Source: Deltaproteobacteria bacterium Ga0077550
GTDB lineage: Bacteria; Myxococcota_A; Polyangia; Nannocystales; Nannocystaceae
Length of the DNA stretch: 64,000 bases
NCBI GenBank assembly: GCA_001464385.1
Contig: LNFB01000248.1
Span: 52,521-116,520 of the forward strand
Direction: 5' to 3'
Shown here: in pieces, positions 1 to 10,155 of the stretch
Numbering within the stretch: the stretch's first letter is position 1
Layout of the letters: each line of letters starts with the position of its first letter
Position numbers and translations under genes: made by a program
The notes under the pieces: model-generated
What the model was told of the DNA's origin: nothing
Database searches by the model: none
What the model saw: only the letters and a program-made list of their open reading frames with translations

Positions 1-182
1 CCGACACCCGTAGCTGGACGACGCTGCCGGCGCGCGCCTACGTTGCGCGCGCAACGGTGCCGGCCGGCACCCACGAAATCTTCGTGACGCTCACCGGTCC
101 TGGGGGCAGCGAGCGTCGGCGCGCCACGGTGACCGTCGCCCCCGGCGGCTTCGCTGTGGTCGACGTCACGTCCTTGCGCTGA
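1..182 (+). CDS. C-terminal end of an unrecognised protein (5' truncated by window edge)
   Basis: The reading frame beginning at base 3 is open from the window edge to a TGA at 180-182, giving about 59 residues. The stretch starts DTRSWTTLPARAYVARATVP and ends VVDVTSLR. The alternating hydrophobic pattern and the 'SW-x-LPA' segment followed by 'PAGTHEIFVTL' look like a C-terminal beta-sandwich of the kind seen at the end of some uncharacterised bacterial secreted proteins. That likeness is from memory only. Codon use is strongly GC3-biased, which supports real coding. No function is assigned. Confidence 0.6.
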   Translation, partial: DTRSWTTLPARAYVARATVPAGTHEIFVTLTGPGGSERRRATVTVAPGGFAVVDVTSLR

Positions 183-234
183 GATTTCGCGCTCGGGGGC
201 GGCCGGCCGCCGCCCGTGGTGCCATGATGACGGC

Positions 235-825
235 ATGCATCGCCGTCACCGCGTCGGGCTCGGTTCGATCGCACTCGCCACCGTGCTCGGGGGCCTCACC
301 TTCGCGGCCTCGAGCCCGGCAGAGGCGGGGGTGAACGGCCGCCGCGGGATCGAGATCGAGGGCGCCCGCGATCGCCGGGGCTTCTACGTGGGCGCGGGCG
401 TGGGCTTCGGCGGGACATTCTTCTGGTACGACGATTTCCTCCCGGCGACGCGGCTCGATCTCTCGCTCGGCGGCGGCGTGACCAAGCGTTTCACGCTCGG
501 CGCCGATCTCCACGTCACGCCCTACCTCGCGCGCAACGGCGGGGTCGCGTTCGGCGGCGACATCGAGGCCACCGGCTACGTGTTCCGGGGTCTGTACCTC
601 CGCGGGGCGCTGGGCGCCGCCGCGGTGCCGCGCCGCACGTCGGAGGACCCGGATCGCAACGGTCTGACCGCCGGTCTCGGCGGCGCCGTCGGCCTCGGCT
701 ACGAGTTCTTCCTCAACTCGACCGCGGCGATGGGCGCCGGGTTCACCTATGACGCGCGGTTCGTCCCCGGCTCGAGGTTCCCGCGGCAGACGCTCCTGGT
801 CGGCCTGCGCTTCTCGTTCTACTAG
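235..825 (+). CDS. secreted outer-membrane beta-barrel-like protein
   Basis: The 196-residue product starts at the ATG at 235 with a signal peptide: MHRRHR, a hydrophobic core (residues 9-25), then an Ala-x-Ala-type site near PAEAG. The mature part is Gly- and aromatic-rich with alternating strands, such as FYVGAGVGFGG and LYLRGALGAA. It ends LRFSFY, close to the terminal aromatic residue typical of barrels inserted by the BAM complex. Length fits a small 8-stranded OmpA/OmpW-size barrel. Neighbours give no clue: a partial gene lies upstream and a convergent ABC permease downstream. The stop codon is the first TAG of a TAGGAC repeat. The barrel assignment is inferred from pattern and not from a recognised family. 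Confidence 0.6.
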   Translation: MHRRHRVGLGSIALATVLGGLTFAASSPAEAGVNGRRGIEIEGARDRRGFYVGAGVGFGGTFFWYDDFLPATRLDLSLGGGVTKRFTLGADLHVTPYLARNGGVAFGGDIEATGYVFRGLYLRGALGAAAVPRRTSEDPDRNGLTAGLGGAVGLGYEFFLNSTAAMGAGFTYDARFVPGSRFPRQTLLVGLRFSFY

Positions 826-852
826 GACTAGGACTAGGACTAGGACTAGGAC
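823..852. repeat. (TAGGAC)5 tandem hexamer
   Basis: Five perfect copies of TAGGAC follow each other directly. The stop codon of the barrel gene is the first TAG. Each unit repeats a stop in the same frame, so expansion or contraction would not change the protein. Confidence 0.95.
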
Positions 853-887
853 GACCGCGTAGCACGAGCGGCCCTGGGCGGCCCGCG

Positions 888-950
888 TCAGCCGTCGAGG
901 AACACCCAGAGCAGGGCGCCGACGGACAGTGCGATCGCGAAGCCGAGCAT
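888..950 (-). CDS. possible 20-residue membrane micropeptide
   Basis: A 20-codon frame (MLGFAIALSVGALLWVFLDG) starts at an ATG four bases after the stop codon of the ABC permease gene on the same strand. It is almost entirely one hydrophobic helix ending in an acidic residue. The position suggests translational coupling to the permease, but no clear ribosome binding site is visible. It could be chance or a remnant. Confidence 0.3.
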   Translation of the reverse strand: MLGFAIALSVGALLWVFLDG

Positions 951-954
951 TGGT

Positions 955-3363
955 TCACCGGTGGTGGATCGCTCGCGCGGGGTCGATGCGGGTGGCGGCG
1001 CGGGCGGGGCACCACGCCGCGGCCAGCGCGGCGACGGTGACGACCAGCGCGACGCCGCCGAAGGTGATCGCATCGCCGAGCGGCACCGCGAAGAGGTGAT
1101 CGGTGAGCGCGTGCTGCAGGATCAGGCCCCCGGCGACGCCGAGCCCGTTGCCGACGAGGACCAGCGCCACGGCCTCGCCGAGGAGCTGTCGGTGCACATG
1201 GTGGGCCTGCGCGCCCAAGGCCATGCGGATCCCGATCTCGCGCGTTCGCTGCCGCACTGCGTAGGTCATCACGGCGTGGATGCCCGAGGTCGCGAGCGCC
1301 ACGGCGAGGGCGCCGAACAGCAGCAGCAGCACGGCCGCCGAGCGCATGGGCCCGAGCGCCGCATCGCGATCCTCGGTCAGCCGCCGCGGGCGGGACACCG
1401 TCGCGTCGTCGCGGGCCTCCAGCGCCGCCATCACGGCCTCGATCGCGGCCTCGGGCGCCGACGAACGCACGACGAGCTGGAGGTCGGCCTGGTGGGGCCA
1501 CTGCGCGAGCGGGATGTACACGAAGGGCTGCGGCGTCTCGGTCACGGAGCCGGTCTTGGTGGTCGTGACGACGCCGACGATGCGCACCGGGTCGCGGACG
1601 CCGGCGAAGCGGATGTTCTGGCCGACGGGCGTTCCACCGTCCCAGTACACCGCCGCGAAGGTGTCGTTGACGATGGCGACCATGGGGTGCTTGCTGTCGT
1701 CGTCGCCGTGGAAGTCGCGACCGGCGAGCTCGGCGATCCCCATCGCGGCGCGCCATCCTGGATCGACCGACGCGGTGCGCACGAGCAATCCGGTGGGCGC
1801 GTCGGACCGCGTCGGCGCGTCGACGGCGATCGTCCGGCGGAACTCGTTGTGGCCGAACGGGAGCTGGCTCGCGACCGCGGCGGCCTCGATGCCGGGCATG
1901 TCCGCGAGCGCGTCGGTGATCTGGGCCGCCGCCGTCGGCGTCGCGTGGAGGTCGAAGGCCGCGAGCTCGTCCACCGCGAAGCCCGGATCGACCGCCGTCG
2001 CGTTCGTCACGCTGCGCAAGAGCAGGCCCGCAGCGAGCAGCGCGACGAACGACAGCGCGACCTGGGTGACGACCAGGGCCGACCGCACCCGCCGGTGCGA
2101 GGCGGCGCCGGCGGTGGCGTGGTGGCGAAGCGGCGAGGTGACGTCGATCCGGGCCGCGCGTAGCGCCGGGGCGGCGCCGAAGATGAGGCCTGTCGCCAGC
2201 GTCGCCGCGGCGGTGAAGCCCAACACTCGGCCGTCGATCGCGGGTTGCAGCGACGCCATCTGGAGCAGCGGCGGTCGTAGCAGCCACAGCCCGTCGCGCA
2301 GTGTCGGCGCGATGGCGATGGACAGCAGCCCTGCGCAGCCGGCCAGCAGCAGCGCCTCGAACAGGGCCTGACGCAGCAGGCGTCCCGGCGTGGCTCCGAG
2401 CACGCCGCGCAGCGCGAGCTCGCCGTGGCGGGTCGAAGCGCGCGCGAGCAGCAGATTCGCCGCGTTGGCGCACGCGACCAGCAGTACGAAGCCGACGATG
2501 GTCCCGCCGAGCGCGGCGGCGAGGACCACCGTCGCGCGCTGGTCGGGCCCGAGGATCGCGTGGGCGAACGGGACCGCGTGGAGCCGCCGCGTGCCGATCT
2601 CGTCGGGGTTCGCCGCGGCGATGCGCTCGGCGATCGCGGTGATGCGCGCGTCGAACACCTCGAACGGCAGCGACTCGGGCAGGCGGGCGAGGATCTCGAA
2701 GGCGAGGAACCGACGCATGCCGAACCACGGGACCTCGGGGAAGACGGCCCCGTGGCTGGCGTAGGGCACGAACACGGAGGCGTCGAAGAGGTTGGTGCCG
2801 GCGAAGCCCTCGGGTCCAACCCCGACGATCGTCAGCGGCACCCCCTCGACGACGATCCGCTGGCCGACCACGTCTGGATCCGCGGCCAGATGCGAGCGCC
2901 AGAACGCGTGGCTGACGACCACCTCGTCGACGTCGGCGCCGACGTCCGCGGTCGCGGTGAAGCCGGTGCCGAGGGCAGGGGGCACGCCGATCACGTCGAA
3001 GTAGTTGGCGGTGGCGAGGATCGCTGCGACCTGCGTGCGGCCCTCGGGCGTCGCCACGGCCACGGAGCGCACCGCGAAGAACGTCAGCGGGACCTCGTCG
3101 CCCAGCGCGTCGCGGACGTCGAACGCGGTCGCGTCCGAGACCGGCATGTGGCCGGGGTTCTTGCGATCGACGGTGTAGATCGCGACGAGGGCGTCGGGGT
3201 CGTGGACCGGGACGGCGCCGAAGACCACTGCGCGCAGGATCGAGAACAGCGCCGTGTTCACGCCGAGCGCCAGCGTCAGCGTCGCCACGATCGCGAGCGC
3301 GACGCCCGGCTGGCGCCGGAGCTGCCGCCACGCCTGGCGGAGGTCGTCGGCCAGGGTGGTCAT
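955..3363 (-). CDS. MacB/FtsX-type ABC transporter permease (ADOP-like)
   Basis: The 802-residue membrane protein is the permease half of a LolCDE/MacB-type exporter. It opens with DDLRQAWRQLRRQPGVALAI, which leads into the first membrane helix (about 20-40). A long periplasmic MacB core domain follows (about 45-270). A first FtsX block of three helices lies at about 275-400, and a second periplasmic domain plus FtsX block lies at the C-terminus (EIGIRMALGAQ, then helices to the end). Two periplasmic/FtsX units in one chain is the arrangement called ADOP, familiar from Acidobacteria and myxobacteria. Its ATG overlaps the stop of the upstream ATPase gene by 4 bp (ATGA), so the two are translationally coupled and probably form one transporter. 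Substrate is unknown. Confidence 0.92.
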   Translation of the reverse strand: MTTLADDLRQAWRQLRRQPGVALAIVATLTLALGVNTALFSILRAVVFGAVPVHDPDALVAIYTVDRKNPGHMPVSDATAFDVRDALGDEVPLTFFAVRSVAVATPEGRTQVAAILATANYFDVIGVPPALGTGFTATADVGADVDEVVVSHAFWRSHLAADPDVVGQRIVVEGVPLTIVGVGPEGFAGTNLFDASVFVPYASHGAVFPEVPWFGMRRFLAFEILARLPESLPFEVFDARITAIAERIAAANPDEIGTRRLHAVPFAHAILGPDQRATVVLAAALGGTIVGFVLLVACANAANLLLARASTRHGELALRGVLGATPGRLLRQALFEALLLAGCAGLLSIAIAPTLRDGLWLLRPPLLQMASLQPAIDGRVLGFTAAATLATGLIFGAAPALRAARIDVTSPLRHHATAGAASHRRVRSALVVTQVALSFVALLAAGLLLRSVTNATAVDPGFAVDELAAFDLHATPTAAAQITDALADMPGIEAAAVASQLPFGHNEFRRTIAVDAPTRSDAPTGLLVRTASVDPGWRAAMGIAELAGRDFHGDDDSKHPMVAIVNDTFAAVYWDGGTPVGQNIRFAGVRDPVRIVGVVTTTKTGSVTETPQPFVYIPLAQWPHQADLQLVVRSSAPEAAIEAVMAALEARDDATVSRPRRLTEDRDAALGPMRSAAVLLLLFGALAVALATSGIHAVMTYAVRQRTREIGIRMALGAQAHHVHRQLLGEAVALVLVGNGLGVAGGLILQHALTDHLFAVPLGDAITFGGVALVVTVAALAAAWCPARAATRIDPARAIHHR

Positions 3364-4064
3364 GCGGCTTCGGTCGCGTCCTCGGCGACGATGCGGCCGT
3401 CGAGCAACCGGATGATCCGGCCGGCCCAGCGCGTCAGCTGGCGCTCGTGGGTGACGATGCAGACCGTCGAGCCGCCGCGATGGAGCTCGCGCAGCAGCTC
3501 CATCACCGCGGTGCTGTTGGCCGAGTCGAGGTTCCCGGTCGGCTCGTCCGCGAGCAGGACCCGCGGTGCGCCGACGATCGCCCGAGCCACGGCGACGCGC
3601 TGCTGTTGCCCGCCGGAGAGCTGCGTCGGCAGGTGGTCCGTGCGATTGCCGAGGTCCACGCGCTCGAGCACCTCGCGGACGCGCGCGCGGCGGGTCCGCG
3701 GGTCGACGCCGCGATACACCAGGGGGAGTTCGACGTTCTCGAAGACCGTGAGGTCCGCGATGAGGTTGAAGCTCTGGAACACGAAGCCGACGTCGAGGTT
3801 CCGGACCCGTGCGCGGGCGGTCGCGGAGAGCCGCGCGACGTCCTCGCCGCCGAAGCGGTACGTCCCGGCGCTCGGCACGTCGAGCAGCCCGAGCAGCGAC
3901 AGCAGCGTCGTCTTGCCCGATCCGGAGGGGCCGGCGATGGCGACGAACTCACCGGGATCGATCGAGAGGTAGACGTCGCGCAGCGCGTGGGTCTCGATCT
4001 CGTCGTTGACGTAGACCTTGCCGACGGCGTCGAGGGTGAGCAGCGGGGAGGGTTCTCTGGACAT
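3360..4064 (-). CDS. ABC transporter ATP-binding protein, LolD/MacB type
   Basis: The 234-residue product is a soluble nucleotide-binding subunit. Walker A is GPSGSGKT (45-52), the Q-loop Gln is in VFQSFN (about 97), the signature is LSGGQQQR (149-156), Walker B is VLLADEP (169-175), and the switch His is in CIVTHE. The LFENVELPL-type stretch after the Q-loop (TVFENVELPLVYRG) is typical of the LolD/MacB/FtsE group. I chose the ATG at 4064 because the frame stays open far upstream but loses any family likeness. The gene ends in an ATGA overlap with the permease gene. A sigma-54 promoter match sits about 75 bp upstream, so the operon is likely controlled by the divergent NtrC-type regulator. 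Confidence 0.93.
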   Translation of the reverse strand: MSREPSPLLTLDAVGKVYVNDEIETHALRDVYLSIDPGEFVAIAGPSGSGKTTLLSLLGLLDVPSAGTYRFGGEDVARLSATARARVRNLDVGFVFQSFNLIADLTVFENVELPLVYRGVDPRTRRARVREVLERVDLGNRTDHLPTQLSGGQQQRVAVARAIVGAPRVLLADEPTGNLDSANSTAVMELLRELHRGGSTVCIVTHERQLTRWAGRIIRLLDGRIVAEDATEAA

Positions 4065-4137
4065 GCGTACGGGCACCGATCGCGCCTCGGGCGTCGGGCC
4101 GCACGGGCCCGCGGCGGCGACGCCATGCGGGAGTCGA

Positions 4138-4151
4138 GCAAGAGGCATGCC
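4138..4151 (-). promoter_or_regulatory. sigma-54 (-24/-12) promoter match for the ABC operon
   Basis: Read on the minus strand the bases are GGCATGCCTCTTGC. This gives GG, ten bases, GC, with a TTGCT -12 element and a GGCA -24 element. It matches the TGGCACG-N4-TTGCW consensus at all invariant positions. Transcription would start near 4126, about 60 bases before the ATPase ATG. The neighbouring regulator carries a sigma-54 activator domain, which fits. Confidence 0.6.
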
Positions 4152-4194
4152 CGATGAATGTCGCGGGGAAATCAACCGAGGGTGAAACCAAACC

Positions 4195-4208
4195 ACCCCG
4201 ATCGGGGT
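4195..4208. promoter_or_regulatory. perfect 14-bp palindrome, candidate enhancer site
   Basis: ACCCCGATCGGGGT is its own reverse complement. Its centre is about 75 bp upstream of the predicted sigma-54 start site and about 80 bp before the regulator ATG. That is a usual place for an NtrC-family dimer to bind. The role is inferred from position only. Confidence 0.45.
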
Positions 4209-4283
4209 CCGCAAATGGGACGACCGAATCCCTGAATCGGACGGTGTTCGATCGGCCGAGTTCGGTCCCAAGGTGGGAACAAG

Positions 4284-5689
<1,406 letters not shown>

Positions 5690-5693
<4 letters not shown>

Positions 5694-7033
5694 CGCGACC
5701 GGCGATGGCGCACGGCCGTCGCATGGTCTGGGTGAGCGCGACGTGGGCGATCGTCCCGGCGGCCGTCGCTGTGATGCTCGCCGCCGTCCCCGACGCGGCG
5801 GCGTGGCTGCGGTGGTCGCTCGCCGCGCTCGCGGTGCTGGGGGCGACAGCCGGCGTGGTCGCGACCGTCAGCGCCGCGCGTCGGCCCCTGCGCGCCCTCG
5901 CCAACCTCCTCGCAGGGCTGCGGCAGGGCGACTACACGCTGCGGTCGGCGCGGGCCCGCGCCGACGATGACTGGGGCGTGGTCATGCTCGAGGCCAACGC
6001 GCTGGCGGACACGCTCTCGGCCCAGCGCATCGGTGCGATCGAGGCCAACGCGCTGCTGCGCAAGGTGATGGCCGAGATCGACGTCGCCGTGTTCGCGTTC
6101 GACGAGCGGGGCGTGCTGCGCCTGGTCAACCGCGCGGGGGAGCGCCTGCTCGGGCGGCCACGCGAGCAGCTCGAGGGCGCGGCTGCGGCAGATCTCGGCC
6201 TGGGCGATCACCTCGAGGGCGCCTCGCCCCGCACGGTCGAGCTCGCGTTCCCCGGGGCGAGCGGTCGCGGTGAGCTGCGGCGCGGCGGATTCCGTCAGGG
6301 CGGTCGACCGCACACGCTGCTCGTGATCTCGGACCTCAGCCGCGCGCTCCGCCAGCAGGAGCTCGAGGCGTGGCGTCGCCTGGTCCGGGTGATCAGCCAC
6401 GAGATCAACAACTCGCTGACGCCGATCGCGTCGGTCGCGGGGAGCCTTCGCTCGCTCGGTGCGCGGCCGGCCCGGCCCGCCGACTACGAAGACGACGTGC
6501 GTCGCGGGCTCGAGCTGATCGAGGGCCGCGCCGATTCGCTGCGTCGGTTCATGGCCAGCTATGCGCGCCTCGCCCGATTGCCGGTGCCGCAGCGCCGCGA
6601 GGTCGACGTCGGCGGGCTCATCGCGCGGGTCGCCGCGCTCGCGCCGGGCGTCGCGGTGGACGGCGGACCGTCGTGCACCGTGGATGCCGACCCCGACCAG
6701 CTCGAGCAGCTGCTCATCAACCTCGTCGCCAACGCGCAGGACGCCGTCGCCGAGGCGACCGCCCGCGACGGGGTCGAGGCGAGCGGCGGTGTCTCGATTC
6801 GATGGGGCCTCGCCGGTGGGGAGGTCGTGATCCGCGTCCTCGACGATGGGCTGGGCCTTGCGAACCCCGCGAACCTGTTCGTGCCGTTCTTCAGCACCAA
6901 GCCCGGTGGGAGCGGGATCGGGCTGGCGTTGAGCCGCCAGATCGCCGAGTCCCACGGGGGCCGCGTCGTGCTGCGCAACCGCGAGGATCGGCCGGGCTGT
7001 GAGGCCATCGTGCAGCTGCCCGTTGCGGTGTAG
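5690..7033 (+). CDS. sensor histidine kinase, NtrB-like
   Basis: The 447-residue cognate kinase of the upstream regulator starts at a GTG that overlaps the regulator stop (GTGA); a nearby alternative is the ATG at 5705. Two membrane helices lie at about 13-33 and 41-61 with almost no periplasmic loop, so it probably senses a membrane or cytoplasmic signal. A linker and a PAS-like segment follow (about 120-215). The H-box is VISHEINNSLTP with His about 237. The N-box is in LEQLLINLVANAQDAV. The G-boxes are VLDDGLGL and FFSTKPGGSGIGLALS. The HEINNSLTP form of the H-box is usual for kinases that phosphorylate NtrC-family regulators. Confidence 0.94.
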
Positions 7034-7230
7034 ACTGCGCCGGGCATGGTTTGCTCCCGGACAGCGCACACGGCCGTGTGCCGAGGTGTGTGCGGTGCCG
7101 GGACGCGTCCCACCGAATCCGTGGCGAGGTGAATCGAGTGCGGCGTTTCGAGCGTTTGGTTTCGGCGGCCGGGAACGTTCCCGGGGTGTTCGCGGTCCTC
7201 CGGACCGCGCGGTGGAAACGTCTGCGACCC

Positions 7231-7980
7231 ATGCTTGCTCCGCTGTTCACCCGTTCGTGGCTCGCGTTGGTGCTCGTGTCGGGTTGTTTCTCCGAGCCAG
7301 GCTCGCTCGGCGAGGGCGGTGGCACGACGTCCGTGCAGTCGTGCGAGGCGGGGGGCCTCGGCTGCGTGTGCTATGGCAACGCGTCGTGTGACTTCGGGCT
7401 CGAGTGCGTGACGGCGCTCGATGTCTGTGTCCCGATGGATTGTGCGGCAGGCTCCCTGCAGTGCGTCTGCGACGACGGCGGTTGCGACGGGGTCCTGGCG
7501 TGCACCGACGGCGTGTGCGTCGAGTCGACGCCGGGGACCGCGTCGGCCACCGGCGATCCGACGGGGGATCCCACCGGCGACACTCAGGTCGCAGACGAGT
7601 CGACCGGCCCGGGCACGTCGAGCGATCCCAGCGCGACTGCGTCCGAAGGCTCGTCGTCGAGCGGCTCGGCCGAGGGCACCACCGAGGGGGAGACCGGCGA
7701 GATCCAGTGCGGCGAGCTGGCCTGCGACGAGTGTCCCGTCTGCGCCGTGGGGCCCGCGGCGGACTGCGCCGCGCTGTCTGCCGTTTGTGATGACGAGCCC
7801 GGCTGCCAGACCGCGGCGAGCTGCCTCATGAACTGCGGCGTCACCGGGTTCTGCTTCGACGACTGCTGCGCCAGCGCGACGCCGATGGCCGCGAGCGCGG
7901 CGATGGCACTCAACACCTGCCGCGCCGACGAGTGCACGGTGGCGTGCGGCGAGTACTTCTCTGGGCTGTGCAGCGGGTAG
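7231..7980 (+). CDS. Cys-rich secreted lipoprotein, unknown function
   Basis: The 249-residue product starts at the ATG at 7231, chosen because it places a short signal peptide directly before the lipobox LVSGC (Cys19). An N-terminal Cys-rich part (about 30-105) has paired motifs such as CVCYGNASC and CVCDDGGC. A Thr/Ser/Gly/Asp-rich linker follows (about 110-160), then a second Cys-rich part with about sixteen cysteines. It should be anchored to a membrane and held by disulfides outside the cytoplasm. No domain is recognised. It converges on the next gene across a strong hairpin. Confidence 0.8.
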   Translation: MLAPLFTRSWLALVLVSGCFSEPGSLGEGGGTTSVQSCEAGGLGCVCYGNASCDFGLECVTALDVCVPMDCAAGSLQCVCDDGGCDGVLACTDGVCVESTPGTASATGDPTGDPTGDTQVADESTGPGTSSDPSATASEGSSSSGSAEGTTEGETGEIQCGELACDECPVCAVGPAADCAALSAVCDDEPGCQTAASCLMNCGVTGFCFDDCCASATPMAASAAMALNTCRADECTVACGEYFSGLCSG

Positions 7981-8022
7981 CAGGGTGCGGACGAACGCGG
8001 AGCGTTCTGCCGGACACCCTGC
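7980..8022. terminator. bidirectional hairpin between convergent genes
   Basis: Arms GCAGGGTG (7980-7987) and CACCCTGC (8015-8022) pair fully. The inner pairs CGG/CCG and GAACGC/GCGTTC extend the stem with small bulges. It begins at the stop codon of the upstream lipoprotein gene and lies just before the end of the opposite gene. There is no T-run, so termination is inferred from strength and position. Confidence 0.6.
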
Positions 8023-8034
8023 CCCGAACGGGCG

Positions 8035-8631
8035 TCACGGCGCGGGCGTGAAGGTGAAGTCACCGAAATCGAGCGCGCCGCCGGGCACCGCGACCCCCGT
8101 CGCACCGACGAAGTTGACGTCGATGCTGTCGGTGGTGGTGCCGTTGACGATCTGGAACACGTTGACCGCGTCGACCACCTCGAGGGTGCCGTTGGTCAGC
8201 AGGCGCTCGCACTTGCCGGCGCCGCGGAAGCTCGCCGACTCGGCCGTGATCGTCACCTCGGTGAACTTGTTGTAGCGGCAAGCGACCGCCAGGGTGTTGC
8301 CCTGGGGCGCGAGGGGGTGGACGACGAGCACGAACTTGCCGTGGGCCTTGTTGCCGCGCAGCCGGAGACTGCCACCAAAGCTGAAGTGCAGCCGCTGCCC
8401 CGCGCCTTCGATGCGCGCCTCGGGGCCATTGCCACCGCCACCGCCACCGCCACCGCCACCGCCACCACCACCACCACCACCACCGCCGCCGGGGTGATTG
8501 CCGTGCCCGCCGTGGTGGCCACCGCCGTGGTGTCCACCGCCGTGGCCGCCGTGGTTTCCGGCCGATGCGCGGGCCGAGGCGAGGGGCGAGAACAGCGAGG
8601 CGGCGGCGAGGACGATCGTGATCGTGCGCAT
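8035..8631 (-). CDS. secreted protein with His/Gly and poly-Gly tract
   Basis: The 198-residue product has a signal peptide (residues 1-24, cleavage near ASARASA). A His-Gly segment of HGGHGGGHH type (about 26-47) follows, then an unbroken run of about 20 glycines, then a C-terminal domain of about 125 residues. That domain has beta-pattern and two cysteines (VACRYN, AGKCERL), which may form a disulfide. It resembles small secreted beta domains, but I cannot name a family. The His-rich part could bind metal. The poly-Gly run is coded by a triplet/hexamer repeat prone to slippage. Confidence 0.75.
   Translation of the reverse strand: MRTITIVLAAASLFSPLASARASAGNHGGHGGGHHGGGHHGGHGNHPGGGGGGGGGGGGGGGGGGGGNGPEARIEGAGQRLHFSFGGSLRLRGNKAHGKFVLVVHPLAPQGNTLAVACRYNKFTEVTITAESASFRGAGKCERLLTNGTLEVVDAVNVFQIVNGTTTDSIDVNFVGATGVAVPGGALDFGDFTFTPAP
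8431..8490. repeat. GCC-ACC / ACC microsatellite coding poly-Gly
   Basis: Six GCCACC hexamers run into a series of ACC triplets. On the minus strand these are Gly codons (GGT, GGC), 20 in a row. All units are multiples of three, so length changes stay in frame. Confidence 0.95.
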
Positions 8632-8780
8632 GGGGGTAGCGTCTCACGACGGCCGAGGTCGCGATCGGATTCACGACGCAGCGGGCCGCAGGGGGACGTC
8701 GACGCACGAATCCCGAGCCACGGCTGCGCCGATGTGGGTGCGATGCGACATCGGCCCACGTGGCCGCGGGCGGCCGAGGC

Positions 8781-10070
8781 TCAGGGATTCGAGAGCAGGA
8801 CCCCGACGGAGTTCGACCACTGGTTGCTGGTCATCAGGTCGGGCACGCCGTCCTCGTTGAGGTCACCGGCGCGCACCGACGAGGGCAAGAGCCCGACAGG
8901 GTAGTTGGCCGACGGGGTGAGGCCGCCCTCACCGTCGCCGATCATCACGAGCACCGCGTTGTCGGACTCGTCGGCGGTGGCGACGTCGACGCGTCCGTCA
9001 CTGTCGAAGTCGCCGGTCGCGATCGCCCGCGGCCCGGTGCCCACCGCGACGTTGGCGAGGGGCACGAAGCTCCCGGCGCCGTCGGAGAGATACACGGTGG
9101 CGGTGGCCGCCCAGCTGTTGGTGGCGACGAGATCGAGCCAGCCGTCGGCGTCGAGGTCGACGGCCGCGAGTCCGAGCGTCCCGTCGCCGGCGGCGAGGGT
9201 GCCCGCGGTGACGAACGAGCCGTCAGCGTGCCCCTGCCAGATGAAGACCTGGTTGGCCTCCGTCGCCGCCACTGCCATGTCGAGCACGCCGTCGCCCGAG
9301 AGGTCCTCGAGGATGACCTCGCGCGGGGAGCCGGGCGCGTCGTACACCGCGATGGTCACGAAGTTGCCGCCGCCTTGGTTCTGCAGGACGTGGATGTCGG
9401 TGGTGAGGTCGTTGGTGACGGCGAGGTCGAGGTCGCCGTCGCCGTCGATGTCGCCAGCGGCCGACATGATCGGCGACTCGCCGACGGTGAACGGCGAGGC
9501 GGGGGCGAACGCTGCGGGCTGCGTCGCGAGCAGCACGTTCAGCGTGTTGGCCTCATGGTTGGTGACCGCGAGATCGGTCCAGCCATCGCCGTCGAAATCG
9601 CCGACCGTGATGCCGACCGGCACGTTGCCGCCCGCGGCCCACGGCTCGGGCGCACCGAGGTTGCCGCTGCCGTCGCCGCGCAGGACCGACGCCACGTTCG
9701 CGGGCATCTCGAGGTGCTCGAAGTCCGAGTTGGGGACGACGACGTCGAGGTGCCCGTCGAGATCGAAGTCGGCCACCGCGAGCGCGCAGGGATCGATGCG
9801 GGACGGGAACTCGACCTGTGGCAGGTAGCACAGCTCGCCGGGATCGATGCGCCCGTTGCCGCAGCTCTCGGCCATGCTCGGGAGATCGGGTGGACCGACG
9901 AAGACGCTGCCGGGGGCGTCAGGGTCCTCGCCGTCGGGGACGATCGCGTCCTCGGTGCCACCGCCCGAGGCATCGAGCCCGCCCTCGCCGACGGTCGCGC
10001 CGTCACCGAAGGGCGTCCGCCCACACGAGAGCGCCAGCAGTGCCACGCAACCGTGAACGATCGTCCGCAT
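8781..10070 (-). CDS. VCBS/FG-GAP repeat lipoprotein
   Basis: The 429-residue product starts at the ATG at 10070. That start gives a compact signal peptide with lipobox LALSC (Cys about 16). After an acidic linker and a short CGNGRIDPGE(L)C motif come about seven repeats of the type 'AVADFDLDGHLDVVV', each with a D-x-D-x-D-G Ca2+-binding loop. They probably fold as an extracellular beta-propeller. VCBS/FG-GAP proteins often act in adhesion or ligand binding; no ligand is indicated here. A similar protein is encoded at 23243-24922. A DUF4215-type lipoprotein gene lies 85 bp upstream on the same strand. Confidence 0.88.
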   Translation of the reverse strand: MRTIVHGCVALLALSCGRTPFGDGATVGEGGLDASGGGTEDAIVPDGEDPDAPGSVFVGPPDLPSMAESCGNGRIDPGELCYLPQVEFPSRIDPCALAVADFDLDGHLDVVVPNSDFEHLEMPANVASVLRGDGSGNLGAPEPWAAGGNVPVGITVGDFDGDGWTDLAVTNHEANTLNVLLATQPAAFAPASPFTVGESPIMSAAGDIDGDGDLDLAVTNDLTTDIHVLQNQGGGNFVTIAVYDAPGSPREVILEDLSGDGVLDMAVAATEANQVFIWQGHADGSFVTAGTLAAGDGTLGLAAVDLDADGWLDLVATNSWAATATVYLSDGAGSFVPLANVAVGTGPRAIATGDFDSDGRVDVATADESDNAVLVMIGDGEGGLTPSANYPVGLLPSSVRAGDLNEDGVPDLMTSNQWSNSVGVLLSNP

Positions 10071-10155
10071 CCAACGCCCCCCGACCACCAGGCCGTGCCG
10101 GCTAGGGTAGCAGGACCGCCTCCCGCCGCCACCGGGGCCCGACGGACGCGAGCGA

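Noticed and set aside
743..3331. Long 862-codon minus-strand frame overlapping the ABC permease
   Set aside because: It is Arg/Pro/Ala-rich, lacks any motif and lies out of frame over a clear permease; a shadow caused by high GC.
8431..8490. CRISPR-like or regulatory repeat
   Set aside because: It is an in-frame poly-Gly microsatellite without spacers.
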